Source: Halolamina pelagica (GTDB lineage Archaea > Halobacteriota > Halobacteria > Halobacteriales > Haloferacaceae). From it: a stretch of 64,000 nt of DNA. The stretch lies in the NCBI RefSeq assembly GCF_900115675.1, contig NZ_FOXI01000003.1, positions 290,422 to 354,421 on the forward strand, read 5' to 3'. A model generated the notes under the pieces. That model was not told where the DNA came from and ran no database searches. It saw only the letters and a program-made list of their open reading frames with translations. Below, one piece after another: positions 49,010 through 57,933 of the stretch (positions are counted from its first letter, which is position 1; each line of letters starts with the position of its first letter). The position numbers and the translations under genes were made by a program.

Positions 49010-49881
49010 GAGCGGAGGCGCTCGATGCGCTTCTCCATCGGCGGGTGCGTCGAGACGATCCGCTGGAGGAACCCGGTGTCGGGGCTGGAGATACAGAGCG
49101 CGCTGACCTGCTGGTCGACGTTCGACTCGCGACGGCGGTCACCCCGGCCGCGTTGGGCGCTCCCCGACGAGGCGGCGGCGCGCTGGTTGCCCTGGCTGAT
49201 CTTCTCCAGCGCACGGGCGAGGGGGTCGCCGCCGCCGATCGCCCGTTTCGCGTCGGCGTCGGCGACGTACTCCCGGTACCGCGAGATCGCGAGCACGAAG
49301 ATCATCACGACGAACTGGACGACGTTCCCGACGACGATCGCGAGGAAGAAGTCCGCGATGTCGTTGTCGCCGGTGAGCAGCACCGCGAACTGCGCCACGA
49401 TCCCGACGATCGAGGCGATCCCCTGCCCCAGTTGCATCGTGACCACGTCGCGGTTAGCGATGTGGGCGAGCTCATGGGCGAGCACCCCCTCGAGTTCGTC
49501 GCGGTCCAGCAGCTGGAGGAGTTCCTCGGAGACCACCACGATGCCGGCGCCCTTCCGGCCGACGGCGAAGGCGTTGGGGACGCCCATCCGCGCGATCTTC
49601 AGCTCCGGTTTGTCGATCCCCATCCCGTCGGCGTGTTTCTCCACCATGCGGTGGATTTCCGAGTACTGCTGCTCGGAGAGCTCCTCGGCGCCGACGCTGC
49701 GCAGCGCCGCCCACTTCCCGACCTTGTACTGGACGCCGATGAGCAGGATGCTACCCACGATGGCGATCGGCAGGATCCCCGTCCCGAACGTGACCATCGC
49801 CGCCGCGACGGCGACGAGGTAGAAGGCGGCGAGGATCCCCCCGACGAGCGCCATCCGCAGTTTGAGTCCAGGGTGTCGCAC
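49006..49881 (-). CDS. htpX: HtpX-family zinc metalloprotease (M48), copy 1
   Basis: 291-aa membrane protease read from GTG at 49881. TM helices are followed by the zinc motif HELAHIANRD in LDRDELEGVLAHELAHIANR and a downstream Glu-containing SRYREYVADADAKRAIG. It degrades misfolded membrane proteins. A TATA box at 49905-49914 (minus strand) supports the GTG over an ATG at 49962. A second paralogue is at 62233-63108. Confidence 0.92.
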   Translation of the reverse strand: MRHPGLKLRMALVGGILAAFYLVAVAAAMVTFGTGILPIAIVGSILLIGVQYKVGKWAALRSVGAEELSEQQYSEIHRMVEKHADGMGIDKPELKIARMGVPNAFAVGRKGAGIVVVSEELLQLLDRDELEGVLAHELAHIANRDVVTMQLGQGIASIVGIVAQFAVLLTGDNDIADFFLAIVVGNVVQFVVMIFVLAISRYREYVADADAKRAIGGGDPLARALEKISQGNQRAAASSGSAQRGRGDRRRESNVDQQVSALCISSPDTGFLQRIVSTHPPMEKRIERLRS

Positions 49882-49904
49882 GTAGGGGAGTACGGTGTTC
49901 GAAA

Positions 49905-49914
49905 CGGATAAATG
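49905..49914 (-). promoter_or_regulatory. TATA box for htpX copy 1
   Basis: Minus-strand catttatccg, 24-33 nt before GTG 49881; it decides the start. Confidence 0.55.
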
Positions 49915-49959
49915 ACTCACTGGGCGCCGGTGCGACGGCGCCGACCCACAGGAACCAAC

Positions 49960-49967
49960 CACTTACC
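49960..49967 (+). promoter_or_regulatory. TATA-like box for the 3Fe-4S ferredoxin
   Basis: cacttacc lies 25-32 nt upstream of the ATG at 49992. Confidence 0.35.
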
Positions 49968-49991
49968 ACCGCACCCGTGTAACCCCGGGCC

Positions 49992-50234
49992 ATGTGGATC
50001 GAGTACGACCGCGACACCTGCATCGGGATGTTCCAGTGCGTCGCCGAGTGGGACGCCTTCGAGCGCGACGAGGACGCCGGGAAGGCCGTCCTCGTCGACG
50101 CCGAGGAGACCGACGAGGACCTGTTCGTCCGTGAGGTACCCGAGGACGCCGAACTCGACGCGAAGTTCGCCGCGCGGGCCTGCCCCGTCGACGCGATCCG
50201 CGTCTACGACGACGACGGCGAACAGATCGTCTGA
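49992..50234 (+). CDS. 3Fe-4S type ferredoxin
   Basis: 80-aa protein. Only three cluster Cys are seen: Cys10 and Cys16 in DTCIGMFQCVAEW and Cys64 in ARACPVDAIR. The missing fourth Cys (Met13) indicates a 3Fe-4S cluster. Electron partner unknown. An acidic loop of haloarchaeal type connects the motifs. Confidence 0.9.
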   Translation: MWIEYDRDTCIGMFQCVAEWDAFERDEDAGKAVLVDAEETDEDLFVREVPEDAELDAKFAARACPVDAIRVYDDDGEQIV

Positions 50235-50278
50235 ACGCCGCCGAACCGTCCCGTTTCAGTTCCACCCCGCTCGCCGAA

Positions 50279-50287
50279 CCCTTATCG
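50279..50287 (+). promoter_or_regulatory. TATA box for hef
   Basis: cccttatcg lies 25-33 nt upstream of the ATG at 50312. Confidence 0.5.
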
Positions 50288-50311
50288 GCGAGGGCGTCCC
50301 ACTACCTGCAA

Positions 50312-52738
50312 ATGGCGGCCACCGACGACGTCGGCCGGATCGACCACCCGCTGCTGACGCCCGACTTCCTGGAGCGCCGGCTCTACCAGCTCCAGCTCGC
50401 GGGCACCGCCCAGGAGGCCGACACCCTCGTCTGCCTCCCGACCGGCCTCGGGAAGACCACCGTCTCGCTGCTGGTCACCGCCGAGCGTCTGCAGGAAGTC
50501 GGCGGCAAAGCCCTGATGCTGGCGCCGACGAAGCCGCTGGTCCAGCAGCACGCCGAGTTCTACCGCGAAGCCCTCCAGATCCCGGACGAGGAGATCGTCG
50601 TGTTCACCGGCGAAGTGAGCCCGGACGACCGCGCCGAGCTCTGGGAGTCGGCGACCGTCGTCATCGCGACGCCGCAGGTCGTCGAGAACGACCTCGTCGG
50701 CAACCGCATCTCGCTTGCGGACGTGACCCACCTCACCTTCGACGAGTGCCACCGCGCCACCGGCGACTACGCCTACGTCTACATCGCCGAGCGCTACCAC
50801 GCCGACGCCGCCGACCCCCTCGTCACTGGCATGTCGGCGTCGCCCGGCGGGGACGAGGAGGAGATCCTGCAGGTCTGTGAGAACCTCGGGCTGACCGAGG
50901 TCGAGGTGATGACCGAGGACGACGCCGACGTCGACGAGTTCACCCACGACACCGACGTGCAGTGGGAGCGCGTCGACCTGCCCGAGGAGATCCTGGATAT
51001 CCGGGAGCTGTTGAACGAGGTGATCACGGAACGACTGGAGGATCTGAAGGAACTCGGCGTCACTAACGCCACCAGTCCGGACCTCTCCCAGAAGAAGCTC
51101 AACGGGATGCGCGCCGAACTGCAGAAGCTGATCAACAACGACCAGAGCGAGGGCTACCAGGGGATGAGCACCCACGCCGAGATCATGAAGCTCCGGCGGG
51201 CGGTCGAACTGGTCGAGACTCAGTCCGTCGAGTCGGTCCGGCGCTACTTCGAGCGCCAGCGTGAGGACGCCCGCTCCTCGGGCGCGTCGAAGGCCAGCCA
51301 GCGCATGGTCAGCGACCCCCGGGTCCGCCGTGCGATGCGGAAGGCCGACACCTACGACGACCTCCACCCGAAGTTCTCGAAGGCCCGCATCCTGCTGGCC
51401 CAGACGCTCGGCATCGGCGACGGCGAGCGCGTGATCGTGTTCACCGAGTCCCGCGACACCGCCGAGGCGCTCACGGAGTTCCTCGGGCGGAGCTTCGAGA
51501 CCCGGAAGTTCGTCGGCCAGGGCGACAAGGAGGGCTCGGACGGGATGACCCAGAAGGAGCAGCAGGAGCGCCTCGACCAGTTCCGCAACGGCGAGTTCGA
51601 GGTGCTGGTCTCCACCTCCGTCGCGGAGGAGGGGCTGGACGTGCCGGAGGTCGACCTCGTGCTCTTCTACGAGCCGGTTCCCACCGCGATCCGCTCCATC
51701 CAGCGGAAGGGTCGAACCGGTCGACAGGCCGAGGGGAAGGTGGTCGTCCTCATGGCCAACGACACTCGGGACGAGGCCTTCTTCTGGATCGCTCGCCGGC
51801 GCGAACAGGAGATGGAGGACGAACTCCGGGAGCTGAAAGGCGTCGCCGACGAGGTCGAGGAGGAGCTCGACGACGCCCAGCAGTCGCTCTCGGCGTTCGA
51901 CAGCGGCGACGACGGCGAGGCGCGGGAGGAGCGACTCTCGCCCGGCTTGGACGACTTCGCCGAGGCCGACGGCGACGGCGGGAGCGACGATAGCGCCGCC
52001 GCCGCGGAATCCGCGGGTGACGCTGACGGCGGCGAGGAGGGCGTCGTCGCCACCGCGGACTCGGACCCCGAGGAGGACGTGATCGAGGTCGTCATCGACC
52101 AGCGTGAACTCGACTCGCCGATCGCGAAGGAGCTCTCCCGGCGCGAGGGCGTCCGGACCCGACTCGAAACGCTCGATGTCGGGGACTACGTGCTCTCGGA
52201 TCGCGTTGCCGTCGAGCGCAAGTCGGTCGCGGACTTCCTCGACACCCTCACCGGCGGCGACCGCTCGATGTTCGAGCAAGTCGGGGACCTCTCGCGAGCG
52301 TACGCCCGCCCCGTGGTGATCCTCGAAGGGGAGGACCTCTACGGCGAGCGCAACGTCCACCCCAACGCCATCCGCGGCGCGCTCTCCTCGCTGGCGATCG
52401 ACTTCGACGCCAGCGTGCTCCGAACGGAGGACGAGGACGACACCGCCGACCTGCTGGAGGTCGTCGCTAGCCGCGAACAGGAGGAGAGCGATCGAACCGT
52501 CTCCGTCCACGGCGAGAAGTCGGGGAAGACGCTGGCCGAACAGCAGGAGTACGTCGTCGGCAGCGTCGCCGACATCGGGCCCGTCACCGCCCGGGCACTC
52601 CTCGAGGAGTTCAAAACCGTCGAGGCGGTGATGACCGCCCGGAAGGAGGACCTCATGGCGGTCGACGGGATCGGCGAGGTGACCGCGGATCGGCTGCGGG
52701 AGGTCGTGGGAAGCGAGTACACCGGCGACGGCTCCTGA
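50312..52738 (+). CDS. hef: Hef: fused helicase and XPF/ERCC4 nuclease
   Basis: 808-aa protein resolving stalled replication forks and flap structures. Residues ~1-500 form an SF2 helicase: Walker A PTGLGKTT, the Walker B/DECH motif FDECHRATGDYAY and motif VI RKGRTGRQ. After an acidic linker (~520-590) the XPF nuclease domain (~595-730) has GDYVLSDRVAVERKSVADFL, the GDX(n)ERKxxxD active site. A C-terminal helix-hairpin-helix pair (~745-805) binds DNA. It is archaea-specific as a fusion. Confidence 0.95.
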   Translation: MAATDDVGRIDHPLLTPDFLERRLYQLQLAGTAQEADTLVCLPTGLGKTTVSLLVTAERLQEVGGKALMLAPTKPLVQQHAEFYREALQIPDEEIVVFTGEVSPDDRAELWESATVVIATPQVVENDLVGNRISLADVTHLTFDECHRATGDYAYVYIAERYHADAADPLVTGMSASPGGDEEEILQVCENLGLTEVEVMTEDDADVDEFTHDTDVQWERVDLPEEILDIRELLNEVITERLEDLKELGVTNATSPDLSQKKLNGMRAELQKLINNDQSEGYQGMSTHAEIMKLRRAVELVETQSVESVRRYFERQREDARSSGASKASQRMVSDPRVRRAMRKADTYDDLHPKFSKARILLAQTLGIGDGERVIVFTESRDTAEALTEFLGRSFETRKFVGQGDKEGSDGMTQKEQQERLDQFRNGEFEVLVSTSVAEEGLDVPEVDLVLFYEPVPTAIRSIQRKGRTGRQAEGKVVVLMANDTRDEAFFWIARRREQEMEDELRELKGVADEVEEELDDAQQSLSAFDSGDDGEAREERLSPGLDDFAEADGDGGSDDSAAAAESAGDADGGEEGVVATADSDPEEDVIEVVIDQRELDSPIAKELSRREGVRTRLETLDVGDYVLSDRVAVERKSVADFLDTLTGGDRSMFEQVGDLSRAYARPVVILEGEDLYGERNVHPNAIRGALSSLAIDFDASVLRTEDEDDTADLLEVVASREQEESDRTVSVHGEKSGKTLAEQQEYVVGSVADIGPVTARALLEEFKTVEAVMTARKEDLMAVDGIGEVTADRLREVVGSEYTGDGS

Positions 52739-52800
52739 CCTGCTGGGACCTCCGTGTCCCAGCGTCGGAACCTACGCCGTCGCCGTGTTCCACCGAATAC

Positions 52801-53361
52801 CTACTCCCCCAACGCTTCCAGCGCCTCGGCGGCCTCCTTCGACGCTTCTAACCACTCTTTCGCCGTCCGGGGGTCGCTCGCCTCGTTGGCTTTCCGTGCC
52901 GTCGTCGTCACCGCGCGCCGGAGTTCGGCACGGGGGTCGTCGGCCGCCGGCGGCGCCCCCGAAGCCGGGTCGGGTCGGCTCACGTCGAACCGATCCGGCG
53001 TCGGCGCGCCGGTGCCGCGTTCGGACTCGCTCCGCGCCGGCTCGGCGTCGGACGGCTGCGGCGCCTGCTGCTCGGCTGGCTGCTGTTCGGCTGGCTGCTG
53101 CTGGGGCTGTCCCGACGACTGCTGGGGAGCCTGTTCGGTGGGCTGTTCAGTAGCTCGCTCGCCGCCGCAGGTGGGACAGAACGTCTCGTCGCCGTCGCGG
53201 AACAGCGGGTCGCCGCAGTTCTCGCAGTGCTCGTTGGTCATCGTCGCGCCCTGCAACAGGAGTTCGCTCATGCGCTGGGTCTCCTGGCGCTTCTCCTCGT
53301 CCTTTTCGAGCTTCTCCCGGAGTTTCTCCCGCTCGGCCTCCTTGTCGAACTCGTCGCTCAT
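52801..53361 (-). CDS. Sjogren syndrome/scleroderma autoantigen 1 (ZNRD2) family protein
   Basis: 186-aa protein. N-terminal charged helix (REKLREKLEKDEEKRQETQR), then MSELLLQGATMTNEHCENCG and FCPTCGG, a zinc ribbon of the ZNRD2 family. The middle is Gln/Pro/Ala-rich, unlike neighbours, and the C-terminus is helical. Role unknown. Confidence 0.85.
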   Translation of the reverse strand: MSDEFDKEAEREKLREKLEKDEEKRQETQRMSELLLQGATMTNEHCENCGDPLFRDGDETFCPTCGGERATEQPTEQAPQQSSGQPQQQPAEQQPAEQQAPQPSDAEPARSESERGTGAPTPDRFDVSRPDPASGAPPAADDPRAELRRAVTTTARKANEASDPRTAKEWLEASKEAAEALEALGE

Positions 53362-53460
53362 GGACTTCGGTTGGCGCTCCGGAGCAAAAAGGCGTGGTAG
53401 TCCGGAACCGTCGGCGCCACGGCTACGCGGCTGAAAACACGGGAACTGAACGGGAGCGAG

Positions 53461-53838
53461 TTAGAACGGGGCCTGCGGGCCTTCGTCGTCCTCGCCGTCC
53501 TCGTCGCCCTCGCCCGGGAAGGAGGGGCTCATGCTGCTGCCGCCGGTGCCGCCGAGGTCGCCGTCGGCGCCGCCGCCCATGCCGGTGTCGGCCTGGACCG
53601 TCTCGATCTCGGGGATCTCCTTGACCATCCGGGACTTGATCGCCTGGATCGTCATCGGGGAGATACCGCAGCCCGAACACGCGCCGCCGAGCTGGATGTG
53701 GACTTCGCCCGACTCGCGGTCGAGGTGGGTGATCGAGGACGAACCGCCGTGCATCTGGATCTGCGGGAAGTTGCGTCGCAGGAAGTTGCTGACCCGCTCG
53801 CGAAGGTCGTCGTCGCCGGACTGGCTCTCCGTGCTCAT
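53461..53838 (-). CDS. NifU-domain Fe-S cluster scaffold-like protein
   Basis: 125-aa protein. The NifU C-terminal domain runs ~10-80, with IQLGGACSGCGISPMTIQAI as the Cys-x2-Cys cluster site. A glycine/Asp-rich tail follows (GMGGGADGDLGGTGGSS). It probably carries a 4Fe-4S cluster for delivery to target proteins. The only open frame on this strand here. Confidence 0.92.
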   Translation of the reverse strand: MSTESQSGDDDLRERVSNFLRRNFPQIQMHGGSSSITHLDRESGEVHIQLGGACSGCGISPMTIQAIKSRMVKEIPEIETVQADTGMGGGADGDLGGTGGSSMSPSFPGEGDEDGEDDEGPQAPF

Positions 53839-53907
53839 ACGTCCGCTTGGCGAGCGGGCGGCTTATGCCTTTGGTTCGGGCCACCCCGAACACGTTCGAT
53901 AGCCGGC

Positions 53908-54243
53908 TCAGCCGTCGGTTTCGGGCTGTTCGACGCCCAAGAGGTCGTGGAGCTCGGCGGCGATCACGTCTGTGTACCGGTCGAGCGTCCCGTTCACCGT
54001 CTCGGCGTCGACGCTCACCGCGGTCACGCGCTCCGAGGGGTCCTCGGGGAGTTCCACCTCGAAGGCGCCGTCGACGAAGTGGGGCTCGGACTCGTTGAGC
54101 ACCTGCTGGTCGATCGCGTGGATCAGGTCCGAGTCGTGGTCCTCGCTCATCGTCTCGAACGCGTTCTTGTAGGCGCGCTGGAGCTGCGTGAAGTGTTCGG
54201 TGTACTTCTCCTCCTCGAACGTTTCGGGGTCGAACTCGGCCAT
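53908..54243 (-). CDS. DUF5783 family haloarchaeal protein
   Basis: 111-aa protein read from the ATG at 54243 (MAEFDPETFEEEKYTEHFTQ); an earlier in-frame ATG at 54321 adds a non-conserved Arg/Ser leader. The acidic all-helical pattern fits DUF5783. Function unknown. Confidence 0.85.
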   Translation of the reverse strand: MAEFDPETFEEEKYTEHFTQLQRAYKNAFETMSEDHDSDLIHAIDQQVLNESEPHFVDGAFEVELPEDPSERVTAVSVDAETVNGTLDRYTDVIAAELHDLLGVEQPETDG

Positions 54244-54292
54244 TAACCGCGATTGGCGTGGCGAAGGCAAAAGTGGGGCGACTCGCCGCTCG

Positions 54293-54934
54293 TCAGAACG
54301 CGGTCCAGTCGCCGAGTTCACGCCCCGACTCCTGGTACCGGAACGCCCGGCCGTCGTCGTCGCGCCGCGTGGTGATCACGGCGTCGAACGGCTGGGTGAG
54401 CGTGGTGACCGCCTGGTCGGTCGCGGCGTCGTCGTCGACGACGGCGACGGCGGGCCAGTCGAGCCCCTGTGCCTCCGCGAGCAGCACCCGGAGGAACTGA
54501 TAGACGCGCTCGGTCTCCCAGTACATCAGGAGCTCCGACACGGAGTGGACGCCGACGGCGGCGTGCTCGACGCCGTCGTCCTGAACCGTGTCGACGAGGT
54601 CGGTGAACTTCACGCCGATCTCGGTGAGGTTCTTCGGCGAGGAGGCGTAGCGCACGAGCGCGTCCTCGCCGCCGTCACGCCCCTGTGCGCGGCTCGCGCA
54701 GTCGACGATGCCGAAGCGGTCGGGGTCGCCGTACTCGGCGAAGTCGGCGCGTGCGCCGGTCGCCTGCCGACTGGTGGAGACGAGCAGCACGTGGTCGGCG
54801 AGCGCGTCGAGCAGCCGGAGGAGCAGGTCGTACTTCCCGGACATCGCGGGCCCGCGTACCAGCACGCTCCGGCCAGCCGCGAGTTCGGCGATCGGGATGG
54901 CGGAGTCCAGCGTCTCGGCAGTGGGCTCCTCCAT
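54293..54934 (-). CDS. RecA/KaiC-like P-loop protein (DUF7504-like)
   Basis: 213-aa protein read from the ATG at 54934. A P-loop-like RGPAMSGKYDLLLRLLDALA is followed by HVLLVSTSRQATG and PAVAVVDDDAAT, a strand pattern of RecA-like ATPases. The Walker B Asp is in VAVVDDD. The role in haloarchaea is unknown. It shares no close operon partner. Confidence 0.78.
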   Translation of the reverse strand: MEEPTAETLDSAIPIAELAAGRSVLVRGPAMSGKYDLLLRLLDALADHVLLVSTSRQATGARADFAEYGDPDRFGIVDCASRAQGRDGGEDALVRYASSPKNLTEIGVKFTDLVDTVQDDGVEHAAVGVHSVSELLMYWETERVYQFLRVLLAEAQGLDWPAVAVVDDDAATDQAVTTLTQPFDAVITTRRDDDGRAFRYQESGRELGDWTAF

Positions 54935-55080
54935 TCTCGTACGTCTACCTCTCGGGGCGACCACAAAACGCTGTTCCCTCGTTCACCCGTCGGTGGCCGG
55001 GACGTTGATGAGGCGGCGCGACCGTGTCGGGGTATGGTGACTGCTCCGCGAACCGACGCGACGCAGCGGGGGTGGCGCTG

Positions 55081-55902
55081 ATGCGGTACCTCGCGCGAAC
55101 CGCCGCCGGCGACGCCCTGCTCGGCGACGACGACGGGGTCGTCCCGCTCGCCGCGGCCGCGCCCGAACACGCGAGCGTCCGCGAGGCGCTCCCCGCCGCC
55201 GCGGCGGGCACGCTCCCGGACCCCGACGCGGCGACGGCCGACCGCACCCCCCTGGAGAAGCGATCGCTCGGCGCCGCCGTCGAGGAGCCGGGGAAGCTGT
55301 TCGGCATCGGCCTCAACTACGTCGAACACGCCGGCGACCTCTCGGAGGACGCGCCCGAGGAGCCGGCGAGCTTCTTCAAGCCGACGACGGCCGCGACCGG
55401 GCCGGGCGGGCCGATCCGCCTGCCGCCCGCGGAGATCACCGACCGCGTGACCGCCGAAGCCGAACTCGCGGTCGTGATCGGGCGGACCTGCCGGAACGTC
55501 GACGCCGAGGACGCCGACGGCGTGATCGCCGGGTTCGTGCCGGTGATCGACATGACCGCCGAGGACGTCCTCCAGCGCAACCCGCGCTTCCTCACGCGGT
55601 CGAAGAGCTTCGACACGTTCCTCGTACTGGGCCCGCATCTCGCGATGCCGAAGGCCGGGACGGACCTCTCGGAGACCACCGTCCGGACGGTGATCGACGG
55701 CGAGACGGTCGCGGAGAACGTCGTCGCCAACATGGAGTTCCCGCCCCGGGAGCTGGTGGCGTTCCACTCCGACGTGATGACGCTGGAGCCGGGCGACGTG
55801 ATCTCGACGGGGACCCCCGGCGCGGGCGTGATCGAGCCGGGTTCGCACGTGCGGGCGGAGGTCGACGGCTTCGGGAGCGTCGAGGCGGACGTGGTTCGGT
55901 AG
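55081..55902 (+). CDS. Fumarylacetoacetate hydrolase family protein, copy 1
   Basis: 273-aa protein read from the ATG at 55081. The FAH fold shows FGIGLNYVEHAGDLS, VTAEAELAVVIGRTC and VIDMTAEDV, with the Glu and Asp metal ligands of this family. Substrate unknown; other FAH members act on hydroxy-keto acids or hydrate dicarboxylates. Another family member lies at 60453-61163. Confidence 0.9.
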   Translation: MRYLARTAAGDALLGDDDGVVPLAAAAPEHASVREALPAAAAGTLPDPDAATADRTPLEKRSLGAAVEEPGKLFGIGLNYVEHAGDLSEDAPEEPASFFKPTTAATGPGGPIRLPPAEITDRVTAEAELAVVIGRTCRNVDAEDADGVIAGFVPVIDMTAEDVLQRNPRFLTRSKSFDTFLVLGPHLAMPKAGTDLSETTVRTVIDGETVAENVVANMEFPPRELVAFHSDVMTLEPGDVISTGTPGAGVIEPGSHVRAEVDGFGSVEADVVR

Positions 55903-55953
55903 TCGGCGTCGGAGCGCTACTTTCATCCGCCCGAGTGCCTACCTCCGGGTAGA

Positions 55954-57828
55954 GTGGAACCCGCCCGTATCCCCGACTCGTTCCCCGCGCCCTCCCACCG
56001 CGGCAACCAGGAGCGGGCGCTCGCGGACATCCGCGACGCGTTCGCGGCCGGGAACGACGTGGTGCTCGTGCGCGCGCCGACGGGCAGCGGCAAGTCCCTC
56101 CTCGCCCGGTCGATCATGGGCGCCGCCAGAACCGTCGACGAGGCCGACCCCGCCCAGCCCACCGGCGCCTACTACACCACGCCGCAGGTCAGCCAACTCG
56201 ACGACGTGGAGGCCGACGACCTGCTCGAGGACTTCCGGGTCATCCGCGGGAAGAACAACTACGACTGCATCCTCCCCGGCGAACACGACACGCCGGTCGA
56301 TCAGGCGCCCTGCGTGCGCAAGAAGGGGTTCGACTGCACGGTCCGCCACCGCTGTCCGTACTTCTCCGACCGCGCCATCGCGAGCAACCAACCGATCGCG
56401 GCGATGACGCTCGCGTACTTCATGCAGACCGCCGGCAGCGACGTGTTCCGGATGCGCGACGTGGTCGTCGTCGACGAGGCCCACGGGCTCGCGGAGTGGG
56501 CGGAGATGTACGCGACGGTCGAACTCTCGCCGCGGCGCGTGCCGATCTGGGACGACGTGGACGTGCCGGACGTGACCGCGGCGACGGGCGACGAGGTGGA
56601 GGGCGCCGTCCGCTTCGCCGAACAGCTGCTCGAGCGCTGTGAGGTCGAGAAGGACCGACTGCTCGCGAAGCCGGAACTCACCCCCGAGGAGGCCGCCCGC
56701 CGGGACCGCCTGCAGGAACTGATCAGCGAACTCGCCTACTTCGCCGAGGACTACCGCGATCCGAACTCGCCGACGACGTGGGTCGTCGACCAGCCCGAGG
56801 GCGCCGGCGGCGCGGTCTCGATCAAGCCGCTGGACCCCGCGAAGTACCTCAAACACACCGTCTGGGACCGCGGCTCGAAGTTCGCGCTGCTGTCGGCGAC
56901 GATCCTCAACAAGGAGGCGTTCTGCCGCGGCGTCGGGCTCGACCCCGAGAACGTCGCGCTCGTGGAGGTGGGCCACACGTTCCCCGTCGAGAACCGCCCG
57001 CTGTACGACGCCACGCAGGGGAAGATGACCTACGAGCACCGCGACGAGACGCTGCCGAAGATCGCCGACCTGGTCGTGCGGCTGATGGCCAAACACGCCG
57101 ACGAGAAGGGGCTGATCCACTGCCACTCCTACGCGATCCAGGAGCAACTGGCCGACCGGCTCGCGGACCTGGGCGTCGCCGGCCGCGTGCGCGTCCACGA
57201 CCGGGAGAACCGCGACGCCCAACTCGAGGCGTGGAAGGCCAGCGACGAGCCCGAACTGTTCCTCTCGGTCAAGATGGAGGAGGCGCTCAACCTGGAGGGC
57301 GATCTCTGTCGCTGGCAGGTGCTCTGCAAGGCGCCGTACCTCAACACGAAGGACTCCCGCGTCGAGCGACGGCTGGCGGAGGGCCAGTGGGCGTGGTACT
57401 ACCGCGCGGCCCTCAGAACCGTGATCCAGGCCTGCGGCCGCGTCGTGCGATCGCCGGAGGACTACGGCGCGACCTACCTCGCGGACGACTCCCTCCTGGA
57501 GCTATTCGACCGCGCGAGCACCGACATCCCGGGCTGGTTCCAGGACCAGGTCGACCGCCTCGCCGAGCCGACACTCCGCGGCGCCGACCCGTCGGCCGCG
57601 CTCGCGGGCGTCGACGCCAGCCCGAACGCGCGCTCGTCGGGGCGTGCCGGACGCAGCGGGAGCCGCGGGTCGGCCGGCTCGACGACTTCGTCGTCCAGTT
57701 CGTCCTCGGGATCGTCGTCGACGGGGTCGGCCACCAGTCCGGGGAGTGACTCGCCGGCGAACAAGACCGAGGCCGAGGCGGAGAAGCGTGAGAACCATCC
57801 CCTGTCGGACGTATGGGGTGACGGATGA
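55954..57828 (+). CDS. Fe-S superfamily 2 helicase (XPD/DinG-like)
   Basis: 624-aa helicase read from GTG at 55954. Walker A is APTGSGKSLLARS and the DEAH box is VVVDEAHGLAEW. An Fe-S cluster is suggested by four Cys around 105-135 (YDCILPG, APCVRKKGFDC, HRCPYF), as in XPD. The C-terminal half has AYGATYLADD-like motif V/VI elements (RVVRSPEDYGATYLADDSLL). The last ~60 residues are a Ser/Gly-rich low-complexity tail. It ends at TGA 57828 at the first copy of a 38-bp repeat. Confidence 0.92.
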   Translation: MEPARIPDSFPAPSHRGNQERALADIRDAFAAGNDVVLVRAPTGSGKSLLARSIMGAARTVDEADPAQPTGAYYTTPQVSQLDDVEADDLLEDFRVIRGKNNYDCILPGEHDTPVDQAPCVRKKGFDCTVRHRCPYFSDRAIASNQPIAAMTLAYFMQTAGSDVFRMRDVVVVDEAHGLAEWAEMYATVELSPRRVPIWDDVDVPDVTAATGDEVEGAVRFAEQLLERCEVEKDRLLAKPELTPEEAARRDRLQELISELAYFAEDYRDPNSPTTWVVDQPEGAGGAVSIKPLDPAKYLKHTVWDRGSKFALLSATILNKEAFCRGVGLDPENVALVEVGHTFPVENRPLYDATQGKMTYEHRDETLPKIADLVVRLMAKHADEKGLIHCHSYAIQEQLADRLADLGVAGRVRVHDRENRDAQLEAWKASDEPELFLSVKMEEALNLEGDLCRWQVLCKAPYLNTKDSRVERRLAEGQWAWYYRAALRTVIQACGRVVRSPEDYGATYLADDSLLELFDRASTDIPGWFQDQVDRLAEPTLRGADPSAALAGVDASPNARSSGRAGRSGSRGSAGSTTSSSSSSSGSSSTGSATSPGSDSPANKTEAEAEKRENHPLSDVWGDG

Positions 57829-57933
57829 GCAGTCACACCAGTCGGGACGTACGGGGTGACGGATGAGCAGTCACACCGGTCGGGACGTACGGGGTGACGG
57901 ATGAGCAGTCACACCGGTCGGGACGTACGGGGG
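57820..57933 (+). repeat. 38-bp tandem repeat (three copies) at a stop/start junction
   Basis: Units start at 57820, 57858 and 57896, each beginning gacggatgagcagtcacacc. The repeats contain overlapping ATGA or GTGA stop/start signals, creating three 13-aa open frames (MSSHTSRDVRGDG, MSSHTGRDVRGDG, MSSHTGRDVRGDS) in tandem. The period 38 is not a multiple of 3, so each copy shifts the frame. Confidence 0.9.
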